DNA of 64,000 nucleotides from Vitellaria paradoxa (lineage: Eukaryota > Streptophyta > Magnoliopsida > Ericales > Sapotaceae). The translations under genes and the position numbers were made by a program. Positions within the stretch are counted from its first letter, which is position 1. The number at the start of each line of letters is the position of its first letter. Below, piece after piece: positions 1-10,571 of the stretch. Where the stretch lies: positions 53,410,690 to 53,474,689 of the forward strand of contig CM034236.1 of NCBI GenBank assembly GCA_019916065.1, read 5' to 3'. The notes beneath the pieces are model-generated. The model did no database searches. It was not told the DNA's origin and worked only from the letters and a program-made list of their open reading frames with translations.

Positions 1-1890
1 GTCGGCCTAGTTATAAATGTTGTTTTTCTTTCTCTTTGTTATTTTGATCTTATTATATTAGGAACATCATTATCCAACTTTAGCCTTGGGAGAATAAATA
101 TTGATACGCATCCCCAACATGAATACAGAGTCGTAATTTATATTTTTTGACAAGATGAACTTCTGGTGCTAGTTGGTTTTTTTTTGGTACATCTAGTTTT
201 TCTTGCATTTCTGTCTTTCACAAAGCATTTGTAGCAGGGGAAGCTTGAGATATCTGTGATGCAAACAGACATTGCCGTGTGTTTGGAAACAGAGTGAGAT
301 TTGACTGTTGAAAGATGGGTTTCGCCGAGTGCTGTTTGATGGGTTAAACTAAGTGAGAATTTATCCTTAGAACTAGTATTTGTAGAAGCTTGCCTGGCGA
401 GGGTCGCTTTTTAGCACTTGGATTTGGCCCTCGTGTCCTCAACATAGGCTCCGTTTTGTTTGCAAACAAACAACAAAAAAACTCTATAAATCTCTGTTAA
501 TTTTATATCACATCAACTTTTTTCTTTCACTGCACATATTACGAACTCTCAATTTATCTCATTTTTTATTATTCTAAACACACCAATAATAGTTTGTAGG
601 ATGTTGATGAATGTAGCTGTTAATGAACAGGGTTTGCGCTCGATTTGTCAGGGGTTTGGTCGGATTATTTATTTGATAAATGAGTTAAATTTGATCAGAA
701 AAATTAAACTGGATTAATAAAACGAGCCGAGTTTGAACCTTAGCTCGTTGAGGGTTTTGGCTGGTTTCATATTTTTATATATAATTAAACAATATACATT
801 TAAATTTTATAAATTATTTTTTCTATTGGTAATAGGATACAATGTTTTTGCCGTTCTGAAATTTACATTACAATTTATTTAAATTTCTTGTTAAGCCATT
901 TCTATATTGATAACTAAAACTATCATTTCCGACGATAATATTTTAAGTTTATAAGTTTAACATAAATAACGGTAACAATTTGCATTTCAATAGCCAATAA
1001 TACGATGACGCCTTATGAGAGATTAATGATTTATATTTTTATTTTATTTTTTCTATCGAATTTCACTTCAAAGTTTAACATTTTAAGTGAAACAATTGAG
1101 GGATGGGAATTAATTTATTAGGATGCGAGTCCTTCAAGCATTTATTGTTACACTCATCATTTGATGGACACGTGTATTTAACGGTGAAATTGCTAATGGA
1201 GGGAGTGTGGTCCGTGATAAAAGCTTCATATTGCAAGAAATTAAAATTTCCCACTCTTAATTATTACAATTAAAATGTAAAATTCTCAAATAAAATTTGA
1301 TAAAAAATTAAAAAGTGTAAAATATAATTTATTAAAAAATATTAATTTTTTAAAATACAAACATAACTTTTTGTTCAAAAATAAAATTTTATATATCCGT
1401 TGACTTTTATATTTACAATGTCAAAAATCTTGTACCATACCGTTATATATGTACAATTTTAAAAAGCTTTTAAGGCTTTATTAGGAACTCTAAATTTTAT
1501 TAAAAAATTTTAAAATTTTTAAAAAATTTTTAATTTTTCACTTATTACACGAATTGTGGGATGATAACTTTTATTAAAAAATTAATATTTTTTTCTTTTT
1601 TTTTTTACTCATCCAAACAGCGCCAAAGTGAAAAGACATGAAGATGACTAGCTTTTTTGTAAATAATATTTTTATTGAATTGAATTGAATTGAATTGATT
1701 AATTAAATAGAATAATACTGCTAGTGCGGACAATATTATTGCTCTGACAATATAATCACCTTTTTTTATAATTAAAAAAAATAGTATACTGACCCATTCA
1801 TAATTAAATAAAAAATATATAACAGCCTCCTCAACGTAACTTTGCTTATATTTTAATTTAACTTTAACGAATTTTTGAATCCGGCGCTAG
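1..1890. other. AT-rich intergenic region, no gene seen
   Basis: No convincing coding exon on either strand. The first 450 bases are less AT-rich and could be the end of a neighbouring transcription unit, but I see no reading frame to support that. From about 780 on the sequence is dominated by A/T runs. A short stretch at 530-592 resembles the right-hand part of a small repeat family seen again at 3832, 17026 and 19999. Confidence 0.5.
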
Positions 1891-1905
1891 TAGTTAAATA
1901 CTCAT
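1152..1905 (+). promoter_or_regulatory. Three ACTCAT motifs upstream of proline dehydrogenase
   Basis: The hexamer ACTCAT occurs at 1152-1157, 1607-1612 and 1900-1905, all on the strand of the downstream gene. In Arabidopsis ACTCAT is the proline- and hypo-osmolarity-responsive element of the ProDH promoter, bound by S1-group bZIP factors. Three copies is somewhat more than chance predicts in this length, but they lie 0.7-1.5 kb above the TATA box. Function here is inference. Confidence 0.35.
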
Positions 1906-2059
1906 TTTTAGTTACTTGCATATTTGTCGGATCAGCAGCAACTACGAATTTACTCCTTGTTTCTGTGCCCTTTTATCTGAAGCGAATTTGTCTCCGCAAC
2001 GCTCGCACTCTCCTTTACTAATGATCATCCACGTCAGCACAATTGAATGCACGGTACAA

Positions 2060-2083
2060 CTCTCTCTCTCTCTCTCTCTCTCT
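2060..2083. repeat. CT dinucleotide microsatellite
   Basis: About twelve uninterrupted CT units roughly 550 bp upstream of the proline dehydrogenase TATA box. It belongs to a general excess of CT/GA tracts around genes in this window. Confidence 0.9.
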
Positions 2084-2235
2084 TCAAGGATGTTTGGAGA
2101 ACGAGAGGCTGTCACAAGTCCCTCATTTTTAGACAAAAACAACTCAAAATTCACGAAGTTTATTAAACTACTAGTTTTTTTCACTCCCAAATAACCATGT
2201 CAAACTGCTGACATGGCACCCCTGTTTTTACCATC

Positions 2236-2241
2236 CACGTG
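2236..2241 (+). promoter_or_regulatory. G-box / ABRE-like element
   Basis: A perfect CACGTG palindrome inside CCACGTGTC, about 390 bp upstream of the TATA box of the proline dehydrogenase gene. CACGTGTC is the usual plant bZIP/ABRE context. Binding is not shown by sequence alone. Confidence 0.4.
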
Positions 2242-2631
2242 TCACTCCCACGGTACCATACTAGAGCGCGTGAAATGAACTCTCCCGCTCAAGGACTTCG
2301 GCGAGTCCGCCGCTCAACAAACTCCGCGAGTGCGTGTAGAGAGGAATTGAAGGCGCGTGGATATGTTCTCACGCCCTAGACAGCTCGTGTCTGAGTCAGC
2401 TCCTGATAACCAACCCCGGATTTTTATAGTACCCCGCGGACCACCAAAGGTTAGTGTGCCGTCCAATTGGAGGCTTTCTTTAGGTTGACTTTTCGAAACA
2501 TTTTTAAAATTCAAAGAACTGATAGGTTGGGAAGGACCCATTTGAGTAGTCCTTAAAACATTTTTATTTGGATAAAAGTCTCCACAATAGAGCAGTAAAA
2601 ACCGTACTAAAGGATTGGGTTGGAAGTGCTC

Positions 2632-2639
2632 TATAAATA
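2632..2639 (+). promoter_or_regulatory. TATA box of proline dehydrogenase gene
   Basis: TATAAATA lies 147 bp upstream of the chosen ATG. It would place the transcription start near 2665 and leave a 5' UTR of about 115 nt that carries a GA run. Confidence 0.6.
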
Positions 2640-2718
2640 GAAGCCCATTCCACTCCAATGAAGCTGGCAAGCATTTGGGTTCAAGAGAAAGAAGGAAGTG
2701 AGAGAGATTGAGATTCAC

Positions 2719-2742
2719 AGAGAGAGAGAGAGAGAGAGAGAG
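2719..2742. repeat. GA microsatellite in the 5' UTR
   Basis: About twelve AG units between the predicted transcription start and the proline dehydrogenase ATG. Runs like this are common in plant 5' UTRs and vary in length between alleles. Confidence 0.85.
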
Positions 2743-2778
2743 CAATATTTAATTTACAAGAAGAAGCAGGACCGTTTG

Positions 2779-5700
2779 ATGGGAAATCGCCGTCTTGTCT
2801 CTCAACAGCTAAAACAAAGTCTCCGCCGTTTCATCAGACCGCTCAACTCCGCCGCCCCCACTTCCATATCCCCCGTTTCTCCGATCAACTTCGAGACAAA
2901 GCCGAAGGACCCCGTCGTCAACAAGCGGCTCTCCGCCCCCGTCGCCGACGTCATCGACGTCGCCGATGTCAAACAGCTCTTCTCGTCCGTGTCAACCTCG
3001 CAGCTCCTCCGGTCGGCGATCAACCTTCAGGTGTCGGGGATTGAGCCGATGGTCGATCTGGGTTTGAAGGTGATGAACTCGAGTCTCATGAAAACTGCGC
3101 TGTTCCGGGAGGTAACGTTGGGGATCATCAGGCACACCATCTTCGACCAATTCTGCGCCGGTCAGACTCCGACGGAGGCGGCGCTCACGGCGGAGAGGCT
3201 TTGGGATTCTGGGCTCAAGGGAATGCTGGTTTACGCTTTGGAGCACGCCACCGACAATGCCTCGTGCGATGACAACTTGGATGGGTTTCTTCATACTGTT
3301 GAATCAACCAAGTCACTTCCTTCCAACTCTGTAAGCTTTTAACTTCGCAACAAACAAAACCCAACTCCCTCTGTGTGTGTGTGTGTGTGTTCTGACTCAT
3401 TCATTTTTCTGCATTGATTCAGATTTCTTCTGGTTATTAGCACATGACTATCTATCAAGATGATTATAAGCCCGTGAAAATCGATCAACATCATATTTTA
3501 GAGAGAGAGAGTCTTTAAAGTAATAAATATACCGTACAATTAATCGGCTGGTTTATTATGATATCGGTCGTGTAAATTTCACTTGGCCTGCTAACTTTTA
3601 TTCACATCTCATTCTAATTTTTTCTTTTAGTAACTGCGGATATGAATTTTTGATTAATTATAATTTTTTAGTGACCATTTTACCCCTATACCTTAGTGTC
3701 CCACTTCCCAGTTAAACGTACCCCTCCAGTACAAAATGATTAATTAAAAACTTAACTCTTTAATTGTTTTAAAAAAAATAAATCTTGAACTAAAATTATG
3801 AAATAAAGTTTAGAAGAAAAGGTAAAATCTGGTTCTATAGTTCTAGTTGGAGTTAAAAAAAAATTAAAAAATAATGAAAAATATTGAAAATTTTAAAATA
3901 ATTTACTTTTTATTTCACTACATGAATTATAAACTCATAATTTATATCATTTTATCTCACTTTTTGTCACTTTAAACGCGCTCTAATTAATAAAAGATTT
4001 ACTTTATAATTAGCTATATTTAAACATCACCGAAGAATTTCTACTTTCAAATTTGTGATTAAAGAAGAACGGAATGTCTACAAACAGGTTAGCTTCACCA
4101 TAGCGAAGATCACTGCACTTTGCCCTCCCAGATTGCTGCTGCGAGTGAGCGATCTCCTGAGATGGGAATACAGAGACCCATCTTTCAAGCTTCCATGGAA
4201 GCTCCACACGCTCCCAATCTTCTCCGAATCAAGCCCTCTTTACCACACGCAGACAAAGCCAGACCCTTTAACTCCGGAAGAAGAGAGCGACCTCTACTTA
4301 GCCCACCAAAGACTGATGGAGCTCTGCGAGAAGTGCTTGGAAGCCAATGTGCCTCTCTCCATCGACGCTGAGGACACGTGCGTCCAACCCGCCATCGACT
4401 ACTTCACGTACTCCGCCGCGCTGGCGTACAACAAGGACGACAACCCGATCGTTTACGGGACGATTCAGACGTATCTGAAGGACGCGGAGGAGAGGTTGGT
4501 CTTGGCGGCGAATGCGGCGGAGGCGATGGGAGTCCCCATGGGGTTTAAGTTGGTGAGGGGAGCCTATATGAACAGCGAGAGGAAAAGAGCTCTTTCGCTG
4601 GGAGCGGAGTCTCCGATTCACAGTAGCATTGGGCGCACGCATAGTTGCTTCAATGACTCTGCCTCTTTCATGCTTGACAAGGTTGCTAATGGCTCTGGCG
4701 CTGTTCTTCTTGCAACCCATAACATTGAGTCAGGTAAGTCTTTAACGTAAAAATCAATGCTATTCTACTTTTATCATAGCTTTTTTAGCTAGCTAACTAT
4801 TTAAAAAACTAATCTTTTTACGTTTAAGAGGAGAGAGAGAGAGAGAGAGAAAAGTGAATTTTTAACTTTTGGTTAATTTAATATTTTATTATTCGTGATT
4901 TAAAAGAAAAAATTTAAAATGTAATAAGGAAGTCTTTTTTCTTAAACTTAAAAAAAAAAAAAAAAAGTTCTCAGCATTTTTTGTAATTCTTTCTTTGTGT
5001 TATATGGTTTTTTACAAATATTTAATTTTTTAAAAAAATAATAACTTTTAAACGTGTTATTGATATTCATAAAAAAATAAAAAATTCATGTCAATTTTGA
5101 TAAAAATTATCTTTTTGAATTAAAAAAATAACGAAAAAGTTGATTTTTTTTATTAACTTTTACTCAAATGGATATATATTTTTTTAATTATTTTATATAG
5201 ATGCGATTAACACGTCTAAAATTATATCTTTTTAAAAAGATAATTAAATTTTGATAAAAAAAATTATATAAGACAAAAAAACTACTAGAAAAGCTGAAAG
5301 TTTTTTTTTTTTTTTTTTCAACCAAACAAAGCCTAGGCCTAAAAAGTTTGCCACGCCGTGACTCACCTCGATCCATCCGTCCTTGTATGGTACTACTCTA
5401 GAGAGTCCTTTTTGTAATTAATGGGAGGACCACTAGTGTGTGGTATCATTCTAATTACAGAGTTTTTTTGGGGTGGGTACCAGGAAACAGGGCAGCAGCC
5501 AAAGCACGAGAGTTGGGGATTGGAAGAGACAACCCAAAGCTCCAATTCGGTCAACTCTATGGCATGGCCGATGCACTGTCTTTCGGTCTGAGAAACGCAG
5601 GCTTTCAAGTGAGCAAGTACATGCCATTTGGACCTGTGGAGCTGGTCATGCCTTACCTCCTGAGGAGAGCTGAAGAGAATCGAGGCCTCTTATCCACTTC

Positions 5701-5856
5701 AACACTCGACAAACAACTGCTGAGGTAAATAAAGTAAATTTTTTTTTTAGGATTAATTTAATAAAAAATCTCTTCTGGATCGATTGATTTTGAATCATCA
5801 TTTGATTTGATTACAGTAAGGAGTTGATGAGGAGACTTAAAGATGCAATCGTTTAA
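2779..5856 (+). CDS. PRODH: Proline dehydrogenase, mitochondrial (4 exons)
   Basis: Exons 2779-3330, 4088-4733, 5484-5724 and 5817-5856 join in frame to 492 residues; all introns are GT-AG. Arabidopsis ProDH1 is about 499 residues. The enzyme is the flavoprotein that oxidises proline to pyrroline-5-carboxylate on the inner mitochondrial membrane, the first step of proline catabolism. The N-terminus is basic and lacks early acidic residues, as in a mitochondrial presequence. Family signatures include SDLLRWEY (205-212), MGFKLVRGAYM (335-345), the FGQLYGMADALSFGL stretch (from 421) and RRAEENRG (460-467) of the flavin/substrate barrel. The ATG at 2779 was chosen because it follows the TATA box and begins the targeting-like sequence; an in-frame run upstream is only GA-repeat translation. 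If the last intron is retained, a stop follows one codon after the donor. Remembered gene order suggests orthology to Arabidopsis ProDH2. Confidence 0.95.
3371..3390. repeat. GT microsatellite in intron 1 of PRODH
   Basis: A TG run starting about 40 nt downstream of the intron 1 splice donor. No coding effect is expected. Confidence 0.7.
3832..3986. mobile_element. Small MITE-like repeat in PRODH intron 1
   Basis: About 155 bp of A/T runs ending in a recognisable block (ATTTTATCTCACTTTTTGTC followed by an ACTTTAAACGCGC-like end). The same block recurs at 17026-17172 and 19999-20147 and in part near 530. Repeated, similar length and AT-rich without coding capacity fits a MITE family, but I could not define terminal inverted repeats or a target duplication for this copy. 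Confidence 0.4.
4827..4850. repeat. GA microsatellite in intron 2 of PRODH
   Basis: A run of GA units about 100 nt into intron 2. The rest of the intron is A/T-rich with long A and T homopolymers and shows no coding signal. Confidence 0.8.
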
Positions 5857-6828
5857 ATTTGAGCTCCAGCAGTCAAGCACTTTCAAGCAAACTACTGCCG
5901 GTTTAAGCTTCACAAGTGACGGGAAATTGTGTAGATACATATATATATATATGAGAATAAGCTTTTGAGTCTTTCTGAATTGTCTCATTTTCAGTGAATG
6001 TGCATTCGAGAGAGATGTTGAGGCCTTTTTGTTTCTTAGTATTGATGTCGGGTTTTGTTGTGGTTCTTCTACGAAGGGCATGCAGGTTGTTGTTATTAAT
6101 TATTATTTATATTTCATTACCTTGTTAGTGAAGCCTTTTTTTTTTTTTTTGGGTATTTAAATCTACAATTTGGTGCCATTTGGAGCATCCAAAAAACTTT
6201 AAAAGTTTCAAAACTTTTAAATTCCACAAAATTTCAACTTTTTAAAAGAATTAATCAAAATCCGTTGTAACGGATTTTGTTAGATTTTTTAAAAAATTGA
6301 TTTGACATTTATACCAAAAAATTATATAAAATTTCAAAAATTTTTAAAATTCTCTACAAAAATTTTATCACGTGTCACTTTATATAATTTTTAACAACTT
6401 TATATTAAATTAAACACATACATCTAACAATCATTCCACAATAATTTTTTACACTTCAAAACTCTAAAAAAATTTCACCTTTGCTTTTTTTTTTTTTTTT
6501 GAAGGCTCCAAATGCATCCTCAATCCAAGTCAAAGTTGTGGTGATTTAGACCCATTGCTAAAAATACACTACATTTAAAAGTCAGAAAGATCCATATGAA
6601 AAGGCAACCGGCATGTAGTAATTCTATTATTAAAAATGCAATAGACGCTATTGAATTTTTTATTTTAAAAGGATATGTTGACACTTACACTCTGTTTGTT
6701 ACAACGTAAAATATTTTTATCGCTTTTCGAGTGTCTTGTTACTCGCTAATTTAGTGAAATCTTTTTCTCATTACTATGAAAAATAACTTATTCATTCAAA
6801 ATTAGTATGCTGTTTTACATAACAACTA
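5857..6828. other. 3' flank of PRODH and AT-rich spacer
   Basis: Presumed 3' UTR for the first 200-300 nt, including a short AT microsatellite near 5940. After that come A/T-rich spacer and long T runs (about 6136 and 6486). No gene seen. Confidence 0.5.
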
Positions 6829-7185
6829 AGGGTTCGTTTGGTGTAGTAAAAAATAAAAAAAATTAAAATAAAATGTGATTTGAGATTAATTTTGATACTT
6901 TTTTTATCTGAATAATAGCAAACCGTGATAACGATTTTTCAAATCCATTTTCACGGATTCAAAAAAATTCACATAAAATAGTGACAATGGTACTTGTTTG
7001 AAAACTTTCAACCCGAAGAATATGATTGTAAAAAAAATTTATGCGTTCGGTTAATCTCCTTTCAGATTTTTTATTTTTTTAGCAAAATATTGACATTTTT
7101 TAAATTAGTAATAGCAGAAAAATTAAAAATTATTAGAGATTTATAGTGATTTATTTTGTTTGTTGGAGGTCCAAACATAACCTAA
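6829..7185. mobile_element. MITE-like element, family shared with 25554-25920
   Basis: About 355 bp, clearly related along its length to 25554-25920. Both carry a CACGGATTC followed by A-rich DNA, a GACAATGGTACT block and an AAGAATATGATTGTA block in the same order. The ends are imperfect inverted repeats (GTTCGTTTGG at left, CCAAACATAACC at right). No coding capacity, so probably a non-autonomous DNA transposon. Confidence 0.55.
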
Positions 7186-7556
7186 ATGTGAGTTGAAACA
7201 AGAACAAACTTTAAATACCTAAAAATATTTCGAATGAAATTCTTTTTGTACAAAATATTTGTACGTGGAAACAAACGAAACCTTAAAATTAAACCACACT
7301 ATTTTGATACGATCATTTAAGTGTAACATCATATCATGTGTGTCATCGTCGAGTCACATTCACATCAAACAGATGAACAGATGGACCATTACCCAACAAT
7401 CTGTCTCTAACGATTAATGCTAAGTATTGCCTTTAGTTTTCACAGAAAGCAAACAAAGACAAACATGAGAAGACAGCCATTATTGGGTGGGGTCGAACAA
7501 GCAAGAAGAAAAAGGGTCGCACGATCAATCGAACCAAAGTGATAAAAGGTTACTAC

Positions 7557-7700
7557 GGTCTGTTTGGCGCCACGTCATGTAAAACATCAAAAAATTAAAA
7601 AAAATTTTAAATTTTATTTATTTTTTACCTTATTATATAAATTACAAACTTACAAATTAACTAATTTTATTTTATTTTTTTTATTGCACCAAACGCGGCC
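7557..7700. mobile_element. 144-bp MITE with TAC target duplication
   Basis: The left end GGTCTGTTTGGCGC and right end GCACCAAACGCGGCC are imperfect inverted repeats. TAC flanks both sides (7554-7556 and 7701-7703). The interior is A/T only. A short AT-rich interior, inverted ends and a 3-bp duplication fit a MITE; the superfamily is uncertain. Confidence 0.5.
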
Positions 7701-7792
7701 TACATATGCTTGGGTCTACTTTCAAGTCTCTGGAATGCTCTGCTTCAATTTGCTTTATTTGGGAGGCTTCACTTGCAATTCGCATGCGGAGC

Positions 7793-7831
<39 letters not shown>

Positions 7832-7836
7832 GAGAG
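7793..7836. repeat. Compound AT / AC / AG microsatellite
   Basis: An AT run passes directly into an AC run and then a short AG run. It lies in spacer DNA with no gene nearby. Confidence 0.85.
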
Positions 7837-8334
7837 ATGAACATTCGAGGTCATTCAATCAACAGAATCGACGCTGGTCCTTTTTTTTTTGTGCCCTTCC
7901 TTATTTGAATCTATTCTGCTGACCACTTGAACACGTTGCCCTGCTATCTGTGTGAATTCCAATTAAATTATTACCCAAGATATTACTACCGTTTAGAGTT
8001 TAAAAAAAAAATTCAAAATAAATTAAAAATTAACGTAAATATGACACGTTACAAAATTTAATAGGAGAAAATAAAAAATTATTGAAATTTTTAAAAATTT
8101 TTTTGAGCTCCAAATTACTAAAGTAATGTCTAGTGTACAAATTTTTAACATAAAATAATCAATTTTTGCTTCTTAGTTATTTGCCAAAATACCAAAATTT
8201 GCCAATTTTATACTTAGCTACACTGCAACAATAATTTGCTCAACTCAAAATTTTTACTGAACACAAAAAATTATTAAAAGTTATCAAAAATTTTATCGAA
8301 CACCAAAAGTTGACAAAAATTACTAAAAATTATT

Positions 8335-9745
8335 AAAATTACTATTTATTTTATCCAAACCAAACCAAACCAAACCAAGTCTTTTCCTACTAGGTAGGGT
8401 CGGCTATATGGATTTGTCGACGCCAATTTGATCTGTTTAGGGGCATGTCCTCCGATAAATCTAGGTAAGTTAGGTCATGTTTAATGGTTTCTTTCCAGCT
8501 TTTCTTGGGTCTTCCTCTACCTCTCCTACTCCTGACAATCTTCATACTTTCACACCTTCTAACAGGTGCCTCTGCTGGACGCCTTCTAGCATGGCCAAAC
8601 CATCTTAATCGATTTTCTCTCATTTTATCTTCAATCGGTGCTATTCCTACTTTGCCCCTAATCTCCTCGTTCTTAATCCTATCTTTCCTTGTAATCCCGC
8701 ACATTCACCTTAGCATCCTCATCTCCGCAACTGCCATCTTCTGACCATGGTTATGCTTTACTGCCCAACACTCTGATCCATATAGCAGCGCTGGTCTAAC
8801 CGCTACCTTATAATACTTTCCTTTCACCTTGAGGGGGATTTTTCGGTCGCACAAAACCCCCGAAGCACTCCTCCATTTGGTCCATCCAGCTTGAATCCTG
8901 TGAATTACATCAGTATCAATCCCTCCATCTTGTTGCACCATAGATCCAAGGTACCTAAATTTATCTTTCTCTACAATCTTTTGTGTGCCTAAACTTACTT
9001 CTATACTACTCGTTATCCTACTTTGACTAAACTTACATTCCATATATTCCGTCTTGCATCGACTTAGTCTAAACCCTTTTGTCTCTAACGTATCCCGCCA
9101 CAATTCTAGCTTAGCATTCACTCCTTCTCTCGTCTCATCTACTAAAACAATATCATCTGCAAATAGCATACACCACGGCACCTCATCCTGAATATGCCTT
9201 GTAATCTCATCCATAACTAAAGCAAACAAGTACGGGTTTAACACTGAACCTTGATGTAAACCAATCGTGATAGGGAACTCATTAGTCTCTCCACCAGTCG
9301 TCCGTATAGATGTCATGGCTCTATCATACATGTCCTTTATTGCCTCAATATATGCGACACACGCTCCTTTCTTTTCCAATACTCTCCATAGAATCTCCCT
9401 AGGAACCCGATCATATGTCTTCTCTAAATCGATGAACACTATATGTAAATTTTTTTTACCTTCTCTATACTGTTCCATTAACCTCCTCAAGAGAAAGATA
9501 GCCTCCATGATTGATCTTCCAGGCATGAAACCAAATTGGTTCTCTGAAACATTTGTTGTCCTTCTTAGTCTTCTCTCAATAACTCTCTCCCATAATTTCA
9601 TCGTATGGCTCATCAATTTAATCCCGCGATAATTCGCACAGTTCTGAATATCTCATTTGTTCTTGTATATGGGTATAAAGATACTTTTCCTCCATGCATC
9701 AGACATCTTCTTGCTCTTTAGCACAAAATTACTATTTATTTTATC
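8335..9745. repeat. 21-bp target-site duplication flanking the RTE-type LINE
   Basis: An identical 21-base word occurs at 8335-8355 and 9725-9745 (it begins AAAATTACTATTT and ends TTTTATC). The two copies bracket the LINE fragment exactly. A long, variable-length perfect duplication is the mark of target-primed reverse transcription. Confidence 0.85.
8356..9724 (-). mobile_element. 5'-truncated RTE-type LINE, defective reverse transcriptase
   Basis: Read on the minus strand, this is the C-terminal two thirds of a non-LTR reverse transcriptase. It shows [10 protein letters not shown], the [11 protein letters not shown] region, the catalytic FADD box and, downstream, the MRENRLRWFGHARRRP motif typical of plant RTE elements. 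The reading frame is broken by at least two in-frame stops: one at 8705-8707 and one upstream of the MSHTMKLWE segment. The endonuclease half is absent, so the copy is 5'-truncated. The 3' tail is a short GGTTT-type repeat rather than poly(A), as expected for RTE rather than L1. It is non-autonomous. Confidence 0.85.
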
Positions 9746-10172
9746 AAACACACTAAAAATTTCAATTATTAACTTTTGACCCCAAAAAAAAGTCAAAAGT
9801 AACTAAAAATTAGACTTTCAAATGACTTCCTAAGAATGGAATGTCACTATTGTATTTAACATTTCTCGTATCGTAAGTAAACTTTATAAAATCATAAATT
9901 TATTTAAAAAAAACAAATTCCAATTACCCTTCGATTACATAAATACCATTACGCATCATTCAGGTTAGGCAGCAGTCCTTGTTCATATTCAGGTCCAAAT
10001 AATTTATAAAATCTTGCTATAAATAGTTATGTTCTTGAACTGAAATTCCAGTCCGAACACAAGCACCAAAAGAATTACCACAGCATTTGTTCTAAACAAA
10101 AAAAGTTAATCACGGGAACGCTAAAAATATTCCAAAAATGGCAATGCAATGCAAAAGAACTGGAGTCAGTCA
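9746..10172. other. Spacer and probable 3' UTR of the FTSHI3 homologue
   Basis: A/T-rich DNA downstream of the minus-strand FTSHI3 stop codon. The last 100-200 bases before 10173 are probably its 3' UTR. No separate gene seen. Confidence 0.5.
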
Positions 10173-10512
10173 TCAGCTTAGAGTTTGATACCCCAAGGTA
10201 CCTTGCATTCCGTCTTGTCTCGTGTCATTTCGGCCCATCAGAGATGGCATCCACGGGAACAGTTTCCCGATTTCTTTGCTTAACGTGTTGCTTCTCGACT
10301 CCCTGCTTTCATTGATCCCAAATTTCGCTCTTTCAATCGCCTCCATTATATCTTCCCTCGATACAAAATCACCGCCTGCGTAATAAATTACCAACAATAC
10401 ATGAAAGCGATTAAAAAAAAAAATACTTTTCCTTGAAAGGGTTTTAAGAAGAAGAAACTTAACACAGATCACAATTTATCAAAAGGAACAGGGAGGAAGG
10501 GAGGCAGGGAGG

Positions 10513-10571
<59 letters not shown>

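Noticed and set aside
1916..2194. Open frames on both strands around the CT microsatellite
   Set aside because: Translation of a CT/GA run and promoter DNA, no motif, immediately upstream of a well-supported TATA box.
2698..2778. N-terminal extension of PRODH ([19 protein letters not shown])
   Set aside because: It is the translated GA repeat of the 5' UTR. The ATG at 2779 gives a normal targeting sequence and family-like length.
9267..9632. Plus-strand frame opposite the LINE
   Set aside because: Antisense shadow of the reverse transcriptase.
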